NCBI RefSeq assembly: GCF_016406305.1
Contig: NZ_CP066369.1
Coordinates: forward strand, 3,676,501-3,740,500
Reading direction: 5' to 3'
Origin: Shewanella putrefaciens
GTDB lineage: Bacteria > Pseudomonadota > Gammaproteobacteria > Enterobacterales > Shewanellaceae
DNA: 64,000 bases
Within the stretch, counting starts at the first letter, position 1. Every line of letters starts with the position of its first letter. The position numbers were made by a program, and so were the translations under genes. This document shows positions 1-9,360 of this stretch, piece by piece. A model generated the notes under the pieces. That model did not search any database. It saw only the letters and a list, made by a program, of their open reading frames with translations, and was not told the DNA's origin.

Positions 1-128
1 CGAATATCGCCTTCGGCAAGGATCGCCTTTTTGAGCGGAATAAGAATTCCTCGGCGGCCAATCACTTGCTCTTCATTCGCTATGATGGCTCTCACTTGAG
101 TAAAAACCTGTTGCTCAAGATCTGTCAT
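1..128 (-). CDS. Unknown protein, N-terminal 42 residues only
   Basis: An open frame starts with ATG at 128 and runs off the left edge of the window. The visible peptide begins MTDLEQQVFTQVRAIIANE and continues with a helical, charged stretch including VIGRRGILIPLKKA. There is no signal peptide and no family I recognise. It lies beyond the btuB terminator, so it probably has its own promoter. It is too short to assign a function. Confidence 0.5.
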   Translation of the reverse strand, partial: MTDLEQQVFTQVRAIIANEEQVIGRRGILIPLKKAILAEGDI

Positions 129-344
129 AAGACACTTTACACCTGTTAATTAGCTATAAGATGATTCGAATACCGCTCACATCATACCCAAACTACAAAG
201 AATTTCAGCCCTAAGTCGCAGAATAATTGTGACAATCCTGAAGAGCCGTAGATTCACAGCACAAGCTGCACATAAATATAGGGTTAAGTGATAAAGAATA
301 CACCCTGAATGTGGATTTTTCTCTGTGCAGGCGCCAGAAATAAC

Positions 345-367
345 AAAGCCAGACTCAGTCTGGCTTT
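345..367 (-). terminator. Putative terminator downstream of btuB
   Basis: A perfect 9-bp inverted repeat (AAAGCCAGA / TCTGGCTTT) with a 5-nt loop lies 26 bp past the btuB stop. The T-run after it on the minus strand is short, so termination strength is uncertain. The rest of 129-392 shows nothing I can name. Confidence 0.55.
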
Positions 368-392
368 AAAAGGTTAAATATCAATCCCAAGC

Positions 393-2354
393 TTAGAAAC
401 GGTAACCTACCGTAAAGCGAATATCCCGGCCACGGCCAGCGTAATAGCCATCATATGTTCCACCAGCATAATAGCCGGCACTGACATAATCTTTATCAAA
501 TAAGTTATCGATACGCAGGCTGGCTAACCAAGCGTCACGGGTGTAATTAAGGGCTAAATTGCCGAGCACATAACTGGCAAGTTTATCGCCTTCATTGCCG
601 TTATCCCCTTCAACAAAGCGCTCGCCGGTATAAATCGCCTCGGCAAATACTTGGAAATGCTCGGAAAAATCCATACTGAGATAACCGCGTCCCGTGTGCT
701 CCGCCACCCAAGACAGGGCTTTGCCCTCATTCACGCCGTCGGTAAATTCGGCATCGATATAGTTATATTCCAGCCCTAACTGCAGCGCTTGAGTCACCTG
801 CCAATCCCAATCGGCACTCGCACCATAACGGCGTGAAGCATCGGCATTCACGTTCGCCCCTTGGAAGCTACCGCCATCAGGCTTTTCGGCGCTCGGATCG
901 AAGACTATTTCATCTTCTAAATCGAGGCGATATAAGCTCACGCGCAGGCTTTGGCTAGCCAGAGTCCAATCCCAACCCGCCTCATAGGAGCGGCCCGTCT
1001 GCGGCTTTAGGCCATACACATCTTTCGGGGTGTAGGCTTGCTCATCGACCTTAGCGAAACGGAAGTTTTCATCACCGCGTAGATACAATCTGTGCTCCGT
1101 GCTCGGACGATAGTTTAGGCCCAACTCGAATGCGGTCGCATCTTCATCTAAATCGATGCCATTTGGATAGACATTGCCATCGACTAACTCATCGGTCACC
1201 CGCGCATAACGTCCGCCCACCACATAACTTAAGGTGTGGCTTAATGGCACAGTGGCTTGCAGGTAAGCACTTTGCATGTCCTGCACATTGCTTCGCGCCA
1301 TAGAATCGTAATCGGCCTTACCACGGCTGATATCTAAGCCTGTCACTAGGTTTAGCTCGCCTTGGCGAGTGTTGTAGTTAGCTAAAGCTTTGGGACTAAA
1401 CATCAACAGCGAGCGGGTGTTATGGCTACCCGCGCCCCAATTAACGGAGCTGACTAAGGTATCGCTGTAATCCAGATCCACCGCTAACGCCCAGTTCTGG
1501 TTAAGCTGATGCTGATAACCGCTGCGCGCCGCTGTGGTCATCTCATGGACATATTCGCTGCTATTGGAAGACTGACGTGGGTCTTTGTTGAACAGATCTT
1601 TGGTCAACGCCCCCGGATTTTCACGGTCATCGTCGTAATAGCTGGTTTCAACGAAGAAAGAGTCTGTTGCGGTTTTATATTGAATGCGGCCAAGGATAGA
1701 GCCGGTTTCGTTGGCATTATGCTGGCGATAGTTGTCGCCTTGGTTGTAGCTACCGGTCAAGAAATAGCGCCAATCCTTGTTGATCGCGCCGGACACATCG
1801 CCACGGCCTTCGTAGGTATTAAAGCTACCACCGGATAATTGCACACTGCCGCCGGTATTCTCAGGCGATTTAGTGACAATGTTGATCACCCCACCGACAG
1901 CCTGATCGCCGTAGAGCACACCCGCACTGCCGGATAAAATCTCAATCCGTTCAACAAGATTTAGGGGGATTGCATTTAAGCTAGGGGCGGCGATATCAAT
2001 ATTATTTAGGCGGCGACCATCGAGTAAAATCAAAGTGTTATTAACGGCCGAGCTGGCACTAAAACCACGCATCGCAAAACTAGTGCCGATATTATTATCG
2101 GAAATTTGGATCCCACTTTGGCCACGTAAAACATCGGTCACACTGGTGGCGCCACTCATTTCAATCGCTGCGGCGTCAATCACATTCACATTGGCGGCAA
2201 TATTGAGGGGGCTGTTGTCGGTGCGGCCGATCACGACCAGATGTTCATCGACTTTGGCTGTGTTGGTTTCATCGGCAGCCACGGCGGGCGCGATAACAGA
2301 AAAACTGCAAAGGCTGCCGATCAGCAGCGCGATTTTTGTTGGATGTGTTCCCAT
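393..2354 (-). CDS. btuB: TonB-dependent vitamin B12 (cobalamin) receptor
   Basis: Outer-membrane active transporter for cobalamins, energised by TonB-ExbBD. The preprotein is about 653 residues. It starts MGTHPTKIALLIGSLCSF, has a signal peptide ending near APAVAA and a TonB-box-like EHLVVIG. A plug domain follows over roughly residues 40-155 (LLDGRRLNNIDI, GVINIVTKSP), then a beta-barrel ending in the expected terminal Phe (FTVGYRF). The frame stays open up to a GTG at 2396, but ATG at 2354 has an upstream GGAG and gives a clean signal peptide, so I prefer it. Assignment to cobalamin rests mainly on the B12 riboswitch just upstream. A different TonB-dependent substrate is unlikely. Confidence 0.85.
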   Translation of the reverse strand: MGTHPTKIALLIGSLCSFSVIAPAVAADETNTAKVDEHLVVIGRTDNSPLNIAANVNVIDAAAIEMSGATSVTDVLRGQSGIQISDNNIGTSFAMRGFSASSAVNNTLILLDGRRLNNIDIAAPSLNAIPLNLVERIEILSGSAGVLYGDQAVGGVINIVTKSPENTGGSVQLSGGSFNTYEGRGDVSGAINKDWRYFLTGSYNQGDNYRQHNANETGSILGRIQYKTATDSFFVETSYYDDDRENPGALTKDLFNKDPRQSSNSSEYVHEMTTAARSGYQHQLNQNWALAVDLDYSDTLVSSVNWGAGSHNTRSLLMFSPKALANYNTRQGELNLVTGLDISRGKADYDSMARSNVQDMQSAYLQATVPLSHTLSYVVGGRYARVTDELVDGNVYPNGIDLDEDATAFELGLNYRPSTEHRLYLRGDENFRFAKVDEQAYTPKDVYGLKPQTGRSYEAGWDWTLASQSLRVSLYRLDLEDEIVFDPSAEKPDGGSFQGANVNADASRRYGASADWDWQVTQALQLGLEYNYIDAEFTDGVNEGKALSWVAEHTGRGYLSMDFSEHFQVFAEAIYTGERFVEGDNGNEGDKLASYVLGNLALNYTRDAWLASLRIDNLFDKDYVSAGYYAGGTYDGYYAGRGRDIRFTVGYRF

Positions 2355-2467
2355 TTTACCTTTAACTCCAGAAGGAAAACGGGGCATTGGCGCCACGATA
2401 CCGTTGCTCCAGTATAAATACGGACACTACTATCGCATTTTGAGATCTGCCCACCGAAATCTCAAAA

Positions 2468-2685
2468 ACACCTTCAGGGCCGGTCTCCGGACTTAGGCTA
2501 TATTAATCCAATCAATCGAAGGACTAACGCGAAACCAACCTTTACACATTGAGCCGATAGAGTTCATCTTGAACATAGCTATCCAATGCGGCCGTTTCTC
2601 ACCATTTACCGTTGCGGGGGCAGTGCCAGAATTCCACTGGCTTCCCGATTATCTCGCGGCCTTAGCACGCAAGCACCTCAGAAGG
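2468..2685 (-). promoter_or_regulatory. Cobalamin riboswitch controlling btuB
   Basis: On the minus strand the leader holds the hallmark B12-box GCACTGCCCCCGCAACGG (around 2608-2628) preceded by GGGAAGCCAGTGGAATTCTG. It ends in AAGTCCGGAGACCGGCC (around 2478-2495), the conserved 3' segment of cobalamin riboswitches. The element is about 215 nt and lies about 110 nt before the btuB start. Cobalamin binding is expected to repress btuB expression. The exact edges are estimated. It fills most of the otherwise gene-free stretch 2355-2842. Confidence 0.93.
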
Positions 2686-2842
2686 TTGACTAAAAATCTG
2701 CTTCCACTCTCAAATCAAGCTACCAATCAAGCTAGATAAGCATATTTGAAGAGCGGTGTTGCCCAGCACCATTAGGCACTGAGCGCGCATTATAGACGTC
2801 TATACGGATGAAAGTCCATGACTCTCGCACTAAGGATATCAG

Positions 2843-3511
2843 CTACTTCAATGAAAAGGGCCCGAGGGCGGAGATAAAGTCGGCACTGTTGGCCGCTTGT
2901 AAGGGTGGTTTATCCGCAGAAAAAACATCGCCACGCATCGATTTATGCAGCAAATACAAATCTTTATTACCACTTACCACAGTGTAATAACCAATTTCAC
3001 CCTGGGGATTTGAGGTAAAGGCACTCGGATTAAACTGGGTCGCGCCATGGACATGCGGCATTGTGGTACACCCGAGAATGGCCTGAAAGCCTTCGTGACC
3101 ATCCACTTGAGTAGCACCCAGTTTTTGATAAACCACCTCACCGTCACAGGCGGCTTGATAAGCCTCGGCCATCGCATCTAAAAACTGCTTGGGGCTGGCG
3201 CTTTCGGCCATGCCCTTAAAGCCCTGCACACAAAACAGCGTGCTCCATTGGTTGAGCGCTTCGAGCTCAGGCACAAACTCTGCCATAAACACGCCATCAC
3301 GCTCTTCATAGTGGGCTTGCTTCCAACCACTGGGGAGATTAAATCCTAACTGCTGACCAAATACCGGCAATACATGGCTATGGGAAGTATAATCCCCGCC
3401 TCTGGGCTTATCTAAGGTCGCTTGTGCGGACTCAGATCCCATTAAACCACAGAGCAGCAATACACTTATGCCTTGAATTACACCCACCCGAGCACTCAAT
3501 GCTAATTTCAT
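2843..3511 (-). CDS. Secreted hypothetical protein
   Basis: About 222 residues with an N-terminal signal peptide (MKLALSARVGVIQ..., hydrophobic LLLCGLMG, probable cleavage after SAQA), so periplasmic or secreted. The mature part has three Cys (LFCVQGFK, AACDGEV, LGCTTM) and a His-rich PHVHG segment. No catalytic motif is evident and I do not recognise the family. ATG at 3511 is preferred over the one at 3520 because AAGG sits 8 nt before it, whereas AAGG abuts the earlier ATG. It stands alone between the btuB riboswitch and the RCC1-like lipoprotein. Confidence 0.75.
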   Translation of the reverse strand: MKLALSARVGVIQGISVLLLCGLMGSESAQATLDKPRGGDYTSHSHVLPVFGQQLGFNLPSGWKQAHYEERDGVFMAEFVPELEALNQWSTLFCVQGFKGMAESASPKQFLDAMAEAYQAACDGEVVYQKLGATQVDGHEGFQAILGCTTMPHVHGATQFNPSAFTSNPQGEIGYYTVVSGNKDLYLLHKSMRGDVFSADKPPLQAANSADFISALGPFSLK

Positions 3512-3719
3512 ATTTATCATCCTTGTATCGCTAACCTGAGCGAATTATGAAATTGAATAGAAAACATCCTGCATTCTAGCCAAGAATTTAACGGGAAAAC
3601 AGTTAAAACACAGGTTAAATACAACTTTAACAGCAATAATCACCGCAACACCAACAATAACAGTGAAATATGCCATTTACCCGCGCGGTGACGGTAAATT
3701 TACCCAGCTAAAATATGCC

Positions 3720-5177
3720 TTAATCAAATGACCAAGTCACTTTACGCTGCGGCCTTTCCTTGCTCAAAATCGCCTGACGTTGCTCTGGGGTTTCGCACTG
3801 GGCAGTGGGAGTAAAATCCAGCGGCTTAATCACTAAGGAGTCCGCAGGTTGTACGGGCGACTTGTCGAACATCGCCAGATTCATCGACCAAGACACCCAT
3901 TCGCCCTTTTCACTGATGCCGACATAACCCTCATCTCCCCGGCCTAACCAAGTCAGGCGCGGAATCCGCGCCATTAACTTCTCCACATTTTCACGGTTGG
4001 CGCGATAACCGACTGGCACCACTTTGCCATCGGGACGCGTAAACACAAAGGAGGCTGGCCCTCGAGTAATGACGCTGCCTTCCTGCCAATATTTATCAAG
4101 AATTTCTTGGGCATAGTGAAAGCCAAACATATAAGCGTAGTCAGTATCGTCGGCCACTATTTGTGGCACGGCCTTATCCCGCAGTAATAAAAAGCCTGAG
4201 CCGATGCTGATAATCTCTTTTACCCCTGTGATATCGGTTTTTTTAATCCAATCGACACCACAGTTAATCCCATCACCCCAAAAATGCGCATCCCCCGTAG
4301 GACTTAAAATCGCAAAGGCACAATTGTTTGCCGTCATACTCGCCACATCCTTTAAGGCGCTGCGAATAGGATAGGTATCACTGCGCCAGCCCCAGCTCAC
4401 CACAGAGCCATCCTTTTTTAAGGCAGCATAGGTGCTTTGAAAATATTCGATCTTCACTACATCCTTAAGCTGCGGGAGCAATTTTTTCATATTGGTCGAC
4501 TCTTCAACCTGCCCCCAAATCACCGCGCTATCTTCTTTTTTGAGGGCGACAAAACTGCGTCCCTTAGCAAAGATATCGACGACATCAACTAATTGATCCT
4601 GCACATGTAAGCTATTACCGCCATAGGGGCCATAACCCCAAGTGTGTACCTTACCGTTGGCATCGAGCGCGGCAATGGCCTCTTGGTTGGCGAACAACTT
4701 GGTAATATTGGTCATGCGATTTTGTAGCGCTTTATCTAGGCTGAATTTCCCCGCATTACCCCAGTAAACCACAGTGCCATCTTGACGTAGCGCGGCAAAC
4801 CCGTCCTTCACTGGGACGATTTGCTTAACTTGCTTAAGCTGCTCCGTTACTTCCCGGCTATCACCGCCAGCATAACTGTCGCCCCAAGTGATCACCTCAG
4901 CGGATTGAGTTAACGCCGCAAAGGCCGAACTATTGGTGACCACAGTCTCGACGGCGGGTAAATCACAGGGAATATGGCGATACTGTGGACTCGGATTTTC
5001 CTTAAATTGGAGCAGTTTGCCATTATCAAACTGCAATAAGGATTCCTTATCATTTTCGAACACGGTTAAAGGTTTAGGCTGACTACAAGCGGTTAATTGC
5101 AGGACGATTAAGGCCGCTACGAATGCCAAAGGGCGAGAAGTTGGTGCCAAAGGTCGAGGAATTGAATAAGACTGCAT
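3720..5177 (-). CDS. RCC1-repeat-like lipoprotein
   Basis: 485 residues. The N-terminus ends in a lipobox (LIVLQLTAC, Cys at about 31), so it is predicted to be a lipid-anchored envelope protein. The body contains at least six repeats of about 45-50 residues. Each has the signature of an RCC1/BNR-like blade: an aliphatic pair then WG (VITWGDSYAGGD, VVYWGNAG, VHTWGYGPYGGN, AVIWGQ, VVSWGWRS, AHFWGDG), usually preceded by ALxxDGxV. RCC1 repeats fold as a seven-bladed propeller used for binding; no enzyme residues are apparent. The start ATG has AGGGAA upstream. Monocistronic. The ligand is unknown. Confidence 0.75.
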   Translation of the reverse strand: MQSYSIPRPLAPTSRPLAFVAALIVLQLTACSQPKPLTVFENDKESLLQFDNGKLLQFKENPSPQYRHIPCDLPAVETVVTNSSAFAALTQSAEVITWGDSYAGGDSREVTEQLKQVKQIVPVKDGFAALRQDGTVVYWGNAGKFSLDKALQNRMTNITKLFANQEAIAALDANGKVHTWGYGPYGGNSLHVQDQLVDVVDIFAKGRSFVALKKEDSAVIWGQVEESTNMKKLLPQLKDVVKIEYFQSTYAALKKDGSVVSWGWRSDTYPIRSALKDVASMTANNCAFAILSPTGDAHFWGDGINCGVDWIKKTDITGVKEIISIGSGFLLLRDKAVPQIVADDTDYAYMFGFHYAQEILDKYWQEGSVITRGPASFVFTRPDGKVVPVGYRANRENVEKLMARIPRLTWLGRGDEGYVGISEKGEWVSWSMNLAMFDKSPVQPADSLVIKPLDFTPTAQCETPEQRQAILSKERPQRKVTWSFD

Positions 5178-5192
5178 AACTTATTTCCCTGT

Positions 5193-5256
5193 CATTGCTG
5201 AAAACTATCATTGTTGAAAATTATCGATGCTGAAAACTGTCGTGACTCAAGACTTA
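5193..5256. repeat. Degenerate 16-bp tandem repeat (4 units)
   Basis: Units at 5193 (CATTGCTGAAAACTAT), 5209 (CATTGTTGAAAATTAT), 5225 (CGATGCTGAAAACTGT) and a decayed fourth at 5241. It lies between the divergent RCC1-like gene and rihA, in the probable 5' leader of the former. Confidence 0.8.
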
Positions 5257-5410
5257 TCTTAGTAACAACTTAAGCGGGGCTATTGTAGCAGCCTATTGAT
5301 AAAAATAGGAAAAAGCTCACACTTTGCCCCTAAAACTAAGCGTAGGCTAGCAGCCGATAACCAGCGTGCTATTCTAAGCCTCCATCACAGCGGTTTAAAG
5401 GAGTAACTGT

Positions 5411-6367
5411 ATGACTCGCCATATTATTCTGGATTGCGATCCCGGCCATGACGATGCTATCGCCCTGATCTTAGCCCTAGCCCACCCAGAGCTTGTACCA
5501 CTAGCCGTCACCACCAGTGCGGGCAATCAAACCCCAGATAAGACCCTGAATAATGCACTGCGGATCTTAACCCTATTAAATCGTAGCGATATTCCTGTGG
5601 CGGGCGGCGCGGTTAAACCCTTAAGCCGGGAGTTAATGATTGCGGATAATGTCCACGGTGAAACAGGGCTCGATGGGCCAGCATTGCCAGAGCCCAGCTT
5701 TGCGCCACAAACACTCAATGCCATCGAGCTGATGGCCGAGAAAATTCGCCAGAGTGATAAGCCTGTGACACTCATACCAACGGGGCCACTGACCAATATC
5801 GCGCTACTGCTGGCAAGCCACCACGAATTGCACGCCAAAATTGAGCGAATAGTGCTGATGGGCGGCGCCGCCGGTGTCGGCAATTGGACGCCTGCCGCCG
5901 AGTTTAATATTTTTGTCGACCCCGAAGCCGCCGATATTGTCTTTAAGTCAGGTATTCCCATCACTATGTGTGGGCTAGATGTCACCCATCAGGCGCAGAT
6001 CATGGATGAAGATATCGAACGTATTCGCGCCATTCCTAACCCTATCGCTAAGTGCGTCGCCGAGCTACTGGATTTCTTTATGATTTACCACAGGGATCCT
6101 AAATGGGGCTTTATTGGCGCGCCATTGCACGACCCCTGCACTATTGCTTGGCTACTCAAACCTGAACTGTTTGATGCCCAAGATTGCTGGGTCGGAATTG
6201 AGACCCAAAGCGAGTTAACGCTGGGGATGACTGTGGTCGATCGCTATCAGCTCACGGGTAAAGCCGCCAATGCCACTGTGCTATTTGGACTCGATAGACA
6301 AGGCTTTGTTGATTTACTGGTGGACAGTTTAGGTGTCTATGATGCAACTTATCTCAATCGCAGATGA
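5411..6367 (+). CDS. rihA: Pyrimidine-type ribonucleoside hydrolase RihA
   Basis: Hydrolyses ribonucleosides (cytidine and uridine for the family) to base plus ribose in the cytoplasm. 318 residues. The N-terminal [10 protein letters not shown] (residues 8-17) is the calcium/ribose-binding aspartate cluster of IunH-type hydrolases. [27 protein letters not shown] and [15 protein letters not shown] match E. coli RihA closely as I remember it. AAAGGAG stands 6 nt upstream of the ATG. The next gene is a ribokinase-family kinase, so ribose released here can be phosphorylated at once; the two genes look like one operon. Confidence 0.93.
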   Translation: MTRHIILDCDPGHDDAIALILALAHPELVPLAVTTSAGNQTPDKTLNNALRILTLLNRSDIPVAGGAVKPLSRELMIADNVHGETGLDGPALPEPSFAPQTLNAIELMAEKIRQSDKPVTLIPTGPLTNIALLLASHHELHAKIERIVLMGGAAGVGNWTPAAEFNIFVDPEAADIVFKSGIPITMCGLDVTHQAQIMDEDIERIRAIPNPIAKCVAELLDFFMIYHRDPKWGFIGAPLHDPCTIAWLLKPELFDAQDCWVGIETQSELTLGMTVVDRYQLTGKAANATVLFGLDRQGFVDLLVDSLGVYDATYLNRR

Positions 6368-6386
6368 AAACCACAGTGAGTCTTCT

Positions 6387-7298
6387 ATGAGCCAGATACT
6401 CGTTATCGGCAGTGCTAATGCCGACCATGTGATGAAATTTGAATACCTTCCCGCACCGGGGCAAACCCTGATGTGCCGCGAGTATCGACTAGAACACGGT
6501 GGCAAAGGGGCCAATCAAGCCGTGGCCTGTGCCCGCTTAAGCCAACCCCATTCACAAATCGATTTTATCTGCCACTTAGGCCAAGACAGCGTGGGGAACG
6601 ACATGCGTCAAAGCTGGATACAAGATGGCATAAAAAGCGATGGCATCACTCAAATGGCAGGCATGGGCACAGGCACTGCCATGATTTTTATCGGTGACAA
6701 TGGTGAAAACACCATAGGCGTTGCCGCTGGAGCCAATGCCAGCCTGTTACCCGATGATTTAGAACAGCATTATGCTCTGTTTGCCAACGCACAATTCCTA
6801 CTCGCGCAACTAGAAACCCCAGCCTCCACCGTTGCGAAAGCCTTGCAAATGGCAAAAAAACTTGGGGTGACGACCATACTCAACCCTGCCCCCGCCACAG
6901 TATTGCATCAAGATTGTCTTAAGTGGGTTGATATTATTACCCCCAATGAGACCGAAGCCGAAGCCTTAACTGGCGTGGAGATCAACCACCTCGATGATGC
7001 GCAATTAGCCGCACAGCTACTCCACCAGCGCGGTGTCGGTATTGTAGTGATCACCTTAGGTTCTAGGGGTGCCTATATCAGCAGCCCAGGCTTTACCGGG
7101 CTTATCCCTGCGCTTGAAGTTCAAGCCATAGATACAGTCGCGGCGGGGGATACCTTCAACGGCGCGCTCGTTGTCGGCTTAAGTGAAGGAATGTCAATTG
7201 CCGCCGCCGTCGGCTTTGCCAACGCCGCCTCCGCAATTACCGTCACCCGCGAAGGCGCCCAGCGCGCCATTCCCTATCGCAGCGAAGTTCCGCATTAA
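6387..7298 (+). CDS. rbsK: Ribokinase (PfkB family)
   Basis: Phosphorylates ribose at O5. About 303 residues. It starts MSQILVIGSANADHVMKF, has the substrate motif GGKGANQAVACA near residue 37 and the PfkB signature with catalytic Asp near the C-terminus (DTVAAGDTFNGALVVGL). The frame is open from 6333, overlapping rihA, but the family start motif begins at 6387, 19 nt after the rihA stop. Co-transcription with rihA makes a nucleoside-to-ribose-5-phosphate salvage pair. No ribose transporter or RbsR lies nearby. Another sugar kinase of the same family cannot be excluded. Confidence 0.88.
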   Translation: MSQILVIGSANADHVMKFEYLPAPGQTLMCREYRLEHGGKGANQAVACARLSQPHSQIDFICHLGQDSVGNDMRQSWIQDGIKSDGITQMAGMGTGTAMIFIGDNGENTIGVAAGANASLLPDDLEQHYALFANAQFLLAQLETPASTVAKALQMAKKLGVTTILNPAPATVLHQDCLKWVDIITPNETEAEALTGVEINHLDDAQLAAQLLHQRGVGIVVITLGSRGAYISSPGFTGLIPALEVQAIDTVAAGDTFNGALVVGLSEGMSIAAAVGFANAASAITVTREGAQRAIPYRSEVPH

Positions 7299-7304
7299 TC
7301 CCAT

Positions 7305-7327
7305 GGGTGCGGCAGATTGTCGCACCC
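7305..7327 (+). terminator. Weak hairpin after rbsK
   Basis: A 7-bp perfect stem (GGGTGCG / CGCACCC) with a 9-nt loop starts 6 nt past the rbsK stop. The following T content is low, so this is only a possible terminator. Confidence 0.4.
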
Positions 7328-7467
7328 TGACTATTTCATCCTAAAGTTGCATATACATAATTTACATACCGAATTCATTCCCATTTAATAAAGATTACCT
7401 ATGCTGGTAAGCGCACGGTCGAGCCAAAATGGTTCGGCTACCCTTGTTCAAAATAAGGAAGTATCAG

Positions 7468-7944
7468 ATGAAAGCGAAAAGCACCACTTTCCGTAATATG
7501 ACTAGCGCTAGCCTACTCGGCCTAGGATTATTCGTCGCCAGCCAGGCGAGTGCTAACGAATGTGAACTCAAGATTGCCGCGACAGACGCTATGCAATTTG
7601 ACACTAAAGAGCTGTCTGTTCCTGCGACCTGTAAAGAAGTGACACTCACGCTAACCCACACTGGCACCCTGCCAAAAGCCGCCATGGGCCACAACTGGGT
7701 ATTAACCAAAGCCGCTGATATGTCTGCCGTTGCCACCGATGGTATGAGTGCGGGCGCCGATGCAGCCTATGTAAAAGCCGATGATAGTCGCGTTATCGCT
7801 CACACATCCTTAGTGGGTGGCGGCGAATCAACCTCAGTCACTTTTAGCACTGCGGGTATGAGCGCGACGGAAGCTTACCAATTTTTCTGCAGTTTCCCTG
7901 GCCATTGGGCAATTATGCAGGGCAGTTTTAAACTAAAGGCCTAA
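7468..7944 (+). CDS. azu: Azurin (blue copper protein)
   Basis: Periplasmic type-1 copper electron carrier. The 158-residue precursor has a signal peptide ending SQASA, giving a mature protein of about 129 residues starting NECELKI. Copper ligands are visible: His in MGHNWVL, and Cys, His and Met in the C-terminal FFCSFPGHWAIMQGSF. The disulfide Cys pair (ECEL, ATCKEV) is present. ATG at 7468 follows AAGGAAG; an upstream in-frame start at 7429 would disrupt the signal peptide. Monocistronic, followed by a strong terminator. It probably works with cytochrome oxidases or peroxidases. Confidence 0.96.
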   Translation: MKAKSTTFRNMTSASLLGLGLFVASQASANECELKIAATDAMQFDTKELSVPATCKEVTLTLTHTGTLPKAAMGHNWVLTKAADMSAVATDGMSAGADAAYVKADDSRVIAHTSLVGGGESTSVTFSTAGMSATEAYQFFCSFPGHWAIMQGSFKLKA

Positions 7945-7984
7945 TGGGATTATTCGGGTAAAGATTCCGTTTTAAGACCAAAAA

Positions 7985-8011
7985 CAAAAAACCTCCAATG
8001 GAGGTTTTTTG
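7985..8011. terminator. Bidirectional terminator between azurin and the DUF3622-like gene
   Basis: A 12-bp perfect stem CAAAAAACCTCC / GGAGGTTTTTTG with a 3-nt AAT loop. It is flanked by A and T tracts, so it can serve the convergent genes on both sides. Confidence 0.9.
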
Positions 8012-8053
8012 TTTGATAGGCTTTTCTGTTTGATAATCAATGACAGCTCACGA

Positions 8054-8359
8054 CTATTCTTCGTCGATATCGTCTTCGTCATCAAAATCATCGGCATCGG
8101 TTGCCGCTTCAGCCGCTAATGCCGCCGCCAATTTTGCCTTAGCCTGTTTTTCTGAACGACGCTTATTGCGCTCGGCCAGTGTGCCTAAAAACACTTGTAA
8201 CTCGGCCTGACCCCAAGCTTGTGCTTCGGCTTCAGTTGCAAAACCATCATGGCTTTTAGACACAACCGTTTTGGTTGAGGTCATGCGACGGGTAATTTCA
8301 GTTTTCCAACCGTTGTCGCCCTGTGCCACGCGAAAATCGTATTTTTTGCCCTTGCTCAT
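8054..8359 (-). CDS. Small DUF3622-like protein
   Basis: 101 residues. The N-terminal half (KYDFRVAQGDNGWKTEITR ... TVVSKSHDGFATEAEAQAWG) carries the VSK segment that I recall for DUF3622. The rest is a Lys/Ala-rich helix followed by a very acidic tail (DADDFDDEDDIDEE). It is soluble, with no signal peptide. The function is not known. It ends convergently with azurin across a shared terminator. Confidence 0.75.
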   Translation of the reverse strand: MSKGKKYDFRVAQGDNGWKTEITRRMTSTKTVVSKSHDGFATEAEAQAWGQAELQVFLGTLAERNKRRSEKQAKAKLAAALAAEAATDADDFDDEDDIDEE

Positions 8360-8505
8360 TCTGCTCTATTTCCTAAATGATGCTTGTCACGTTTGTCTTA
8401 TCAAGCGAACCAAACGCTCATCATAAAACAAAAGGAGCGCAGTGTACTTGATTTCGGCCCAGAAAGATCGCCCAAATGAAAATATTCTAAGCTTGCCGCG
8501 GCGAG

Positions 8506-9072
8506 CTATTTAAACAAGTGCTGAATATTTTTTAAATCGCCTTTACCTTCGGCAATTTCTTCGGGGGTTAAGCCCGTCACTTCATGGGGAAACACTAACC
8601 AATCTTCAGAGGCGTGGATATAGTAATCCGGTTTTAAAGGCACTGCGGTATTTTTAGGCTTGTAGTAAGGGCAAGCGATACGAATATCCTGTGGCATATT
8701 TAAGCGCATCAGTTGGCTTAATTTTTCCTTTAATGCGTGGATACTACGACCAGAATCAAACACATCATCCACGATCAGCAGGGCGTCACTTGCATTGGCA
8801 TTTTCAACAATATAGTGCAAACCATGCACTTTGATTTCTTTGCTTTGTTTGTCGGTACCAATACCGTAGTAGGAAGAAGTGCGCACGGCAATATGGTCGG
8901 TTTCAACTTGTTTAAAATCGAAAAACTCTTGAACTGCGATCCCGATTGGAGCGCCGCCACGCCAAATGCCGACGATAAACTGCGGACGAAAACCACTCTC
9001 ATACACCTGCGAAGCTAATAAAAATGAATCTTCCAGCAGTTGCTGTGCGGTAACAAAATACTTTTCTGACAT
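8506..9072 (-). CDS. Purine (hypoxanthine/xanthine-type) phosphoribosyltransferase
   Basis: 188-residue type I phosphoribosyltransferase, expected to convert a purine base plus PRPP to the nucleotide. The PRPP-binding loop is LLIVDDVFDSGRS (about residues 98-110), and the N-terminal IVGIWRGGAPIG is the PPi-binding loop. DYYIHASEDWLVFPHEV near the C-terminus resembles the base-specificity hood of xanthine/guanine enzymes. It is longer than E. coli Gpt and unlike HprT, so the preferred base is not settled here. It appears monocistronic. Confidence 0.82.
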   Translation of the reverse strand: MSEKYFVTAQQLLEDSFLLASQVYESGFRPQFIVGIWRGGAPIGIAVQEFFDFKQVETDHIAVRTSSYYGIGTDKQSKEIKVHGLHYIVENANASDALLIVDDVFDSGRSIHALKEKLSQLMRLNMPQDIRIACPYYKPKNTAVPLKPDYYIHASEDWLVFPHEVTGLTPEEIAEGKGDLKNIQHLFK

Positions 9073-9311
9073 GACACCGTCCCCATCGTGATAGTTATTT
9101 TTAGGTGACTAAAGCGAATGCTTTACCTAATAGATCTGTTCGGCGCCCAAAACACGAGAACAGCATTCTCTTCACAAGAGCCCTAGCAAGTGTAGGCAGC
9201 TGCCGAATTTTGGGAGCGAATTTTATACCAAAAAAAACCACAGTGCTTCAGTAATAGTAACAACTTGCGGGGTAACAACCGTTTATTTTGCATTTTAAGG
9301 ACAAAATCAAC

Positions 9312-9335
9312 AAAAAAGGCCACCCTAAGGTGGCC
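9312..9335 (-). terminator. Terminator downstream of phoD
   Basis: On the minus strand GGCCACC-TTAG-GGTGGCC is followed by TTTTTTG, a textbook intrinsic terminator 26 bp past the phoD stop. Confidence 0.9.
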
Positions 9336-9360
9336 AAGAAGGAGCAAGACAAAGTAGAAA

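Noticed and set aside
2035..2496. 153-codon plus-strand frame over btuB and the riboswitch
   Set aside because: Shadow of btuB on the opposite strand, with no ribosome site or family features.
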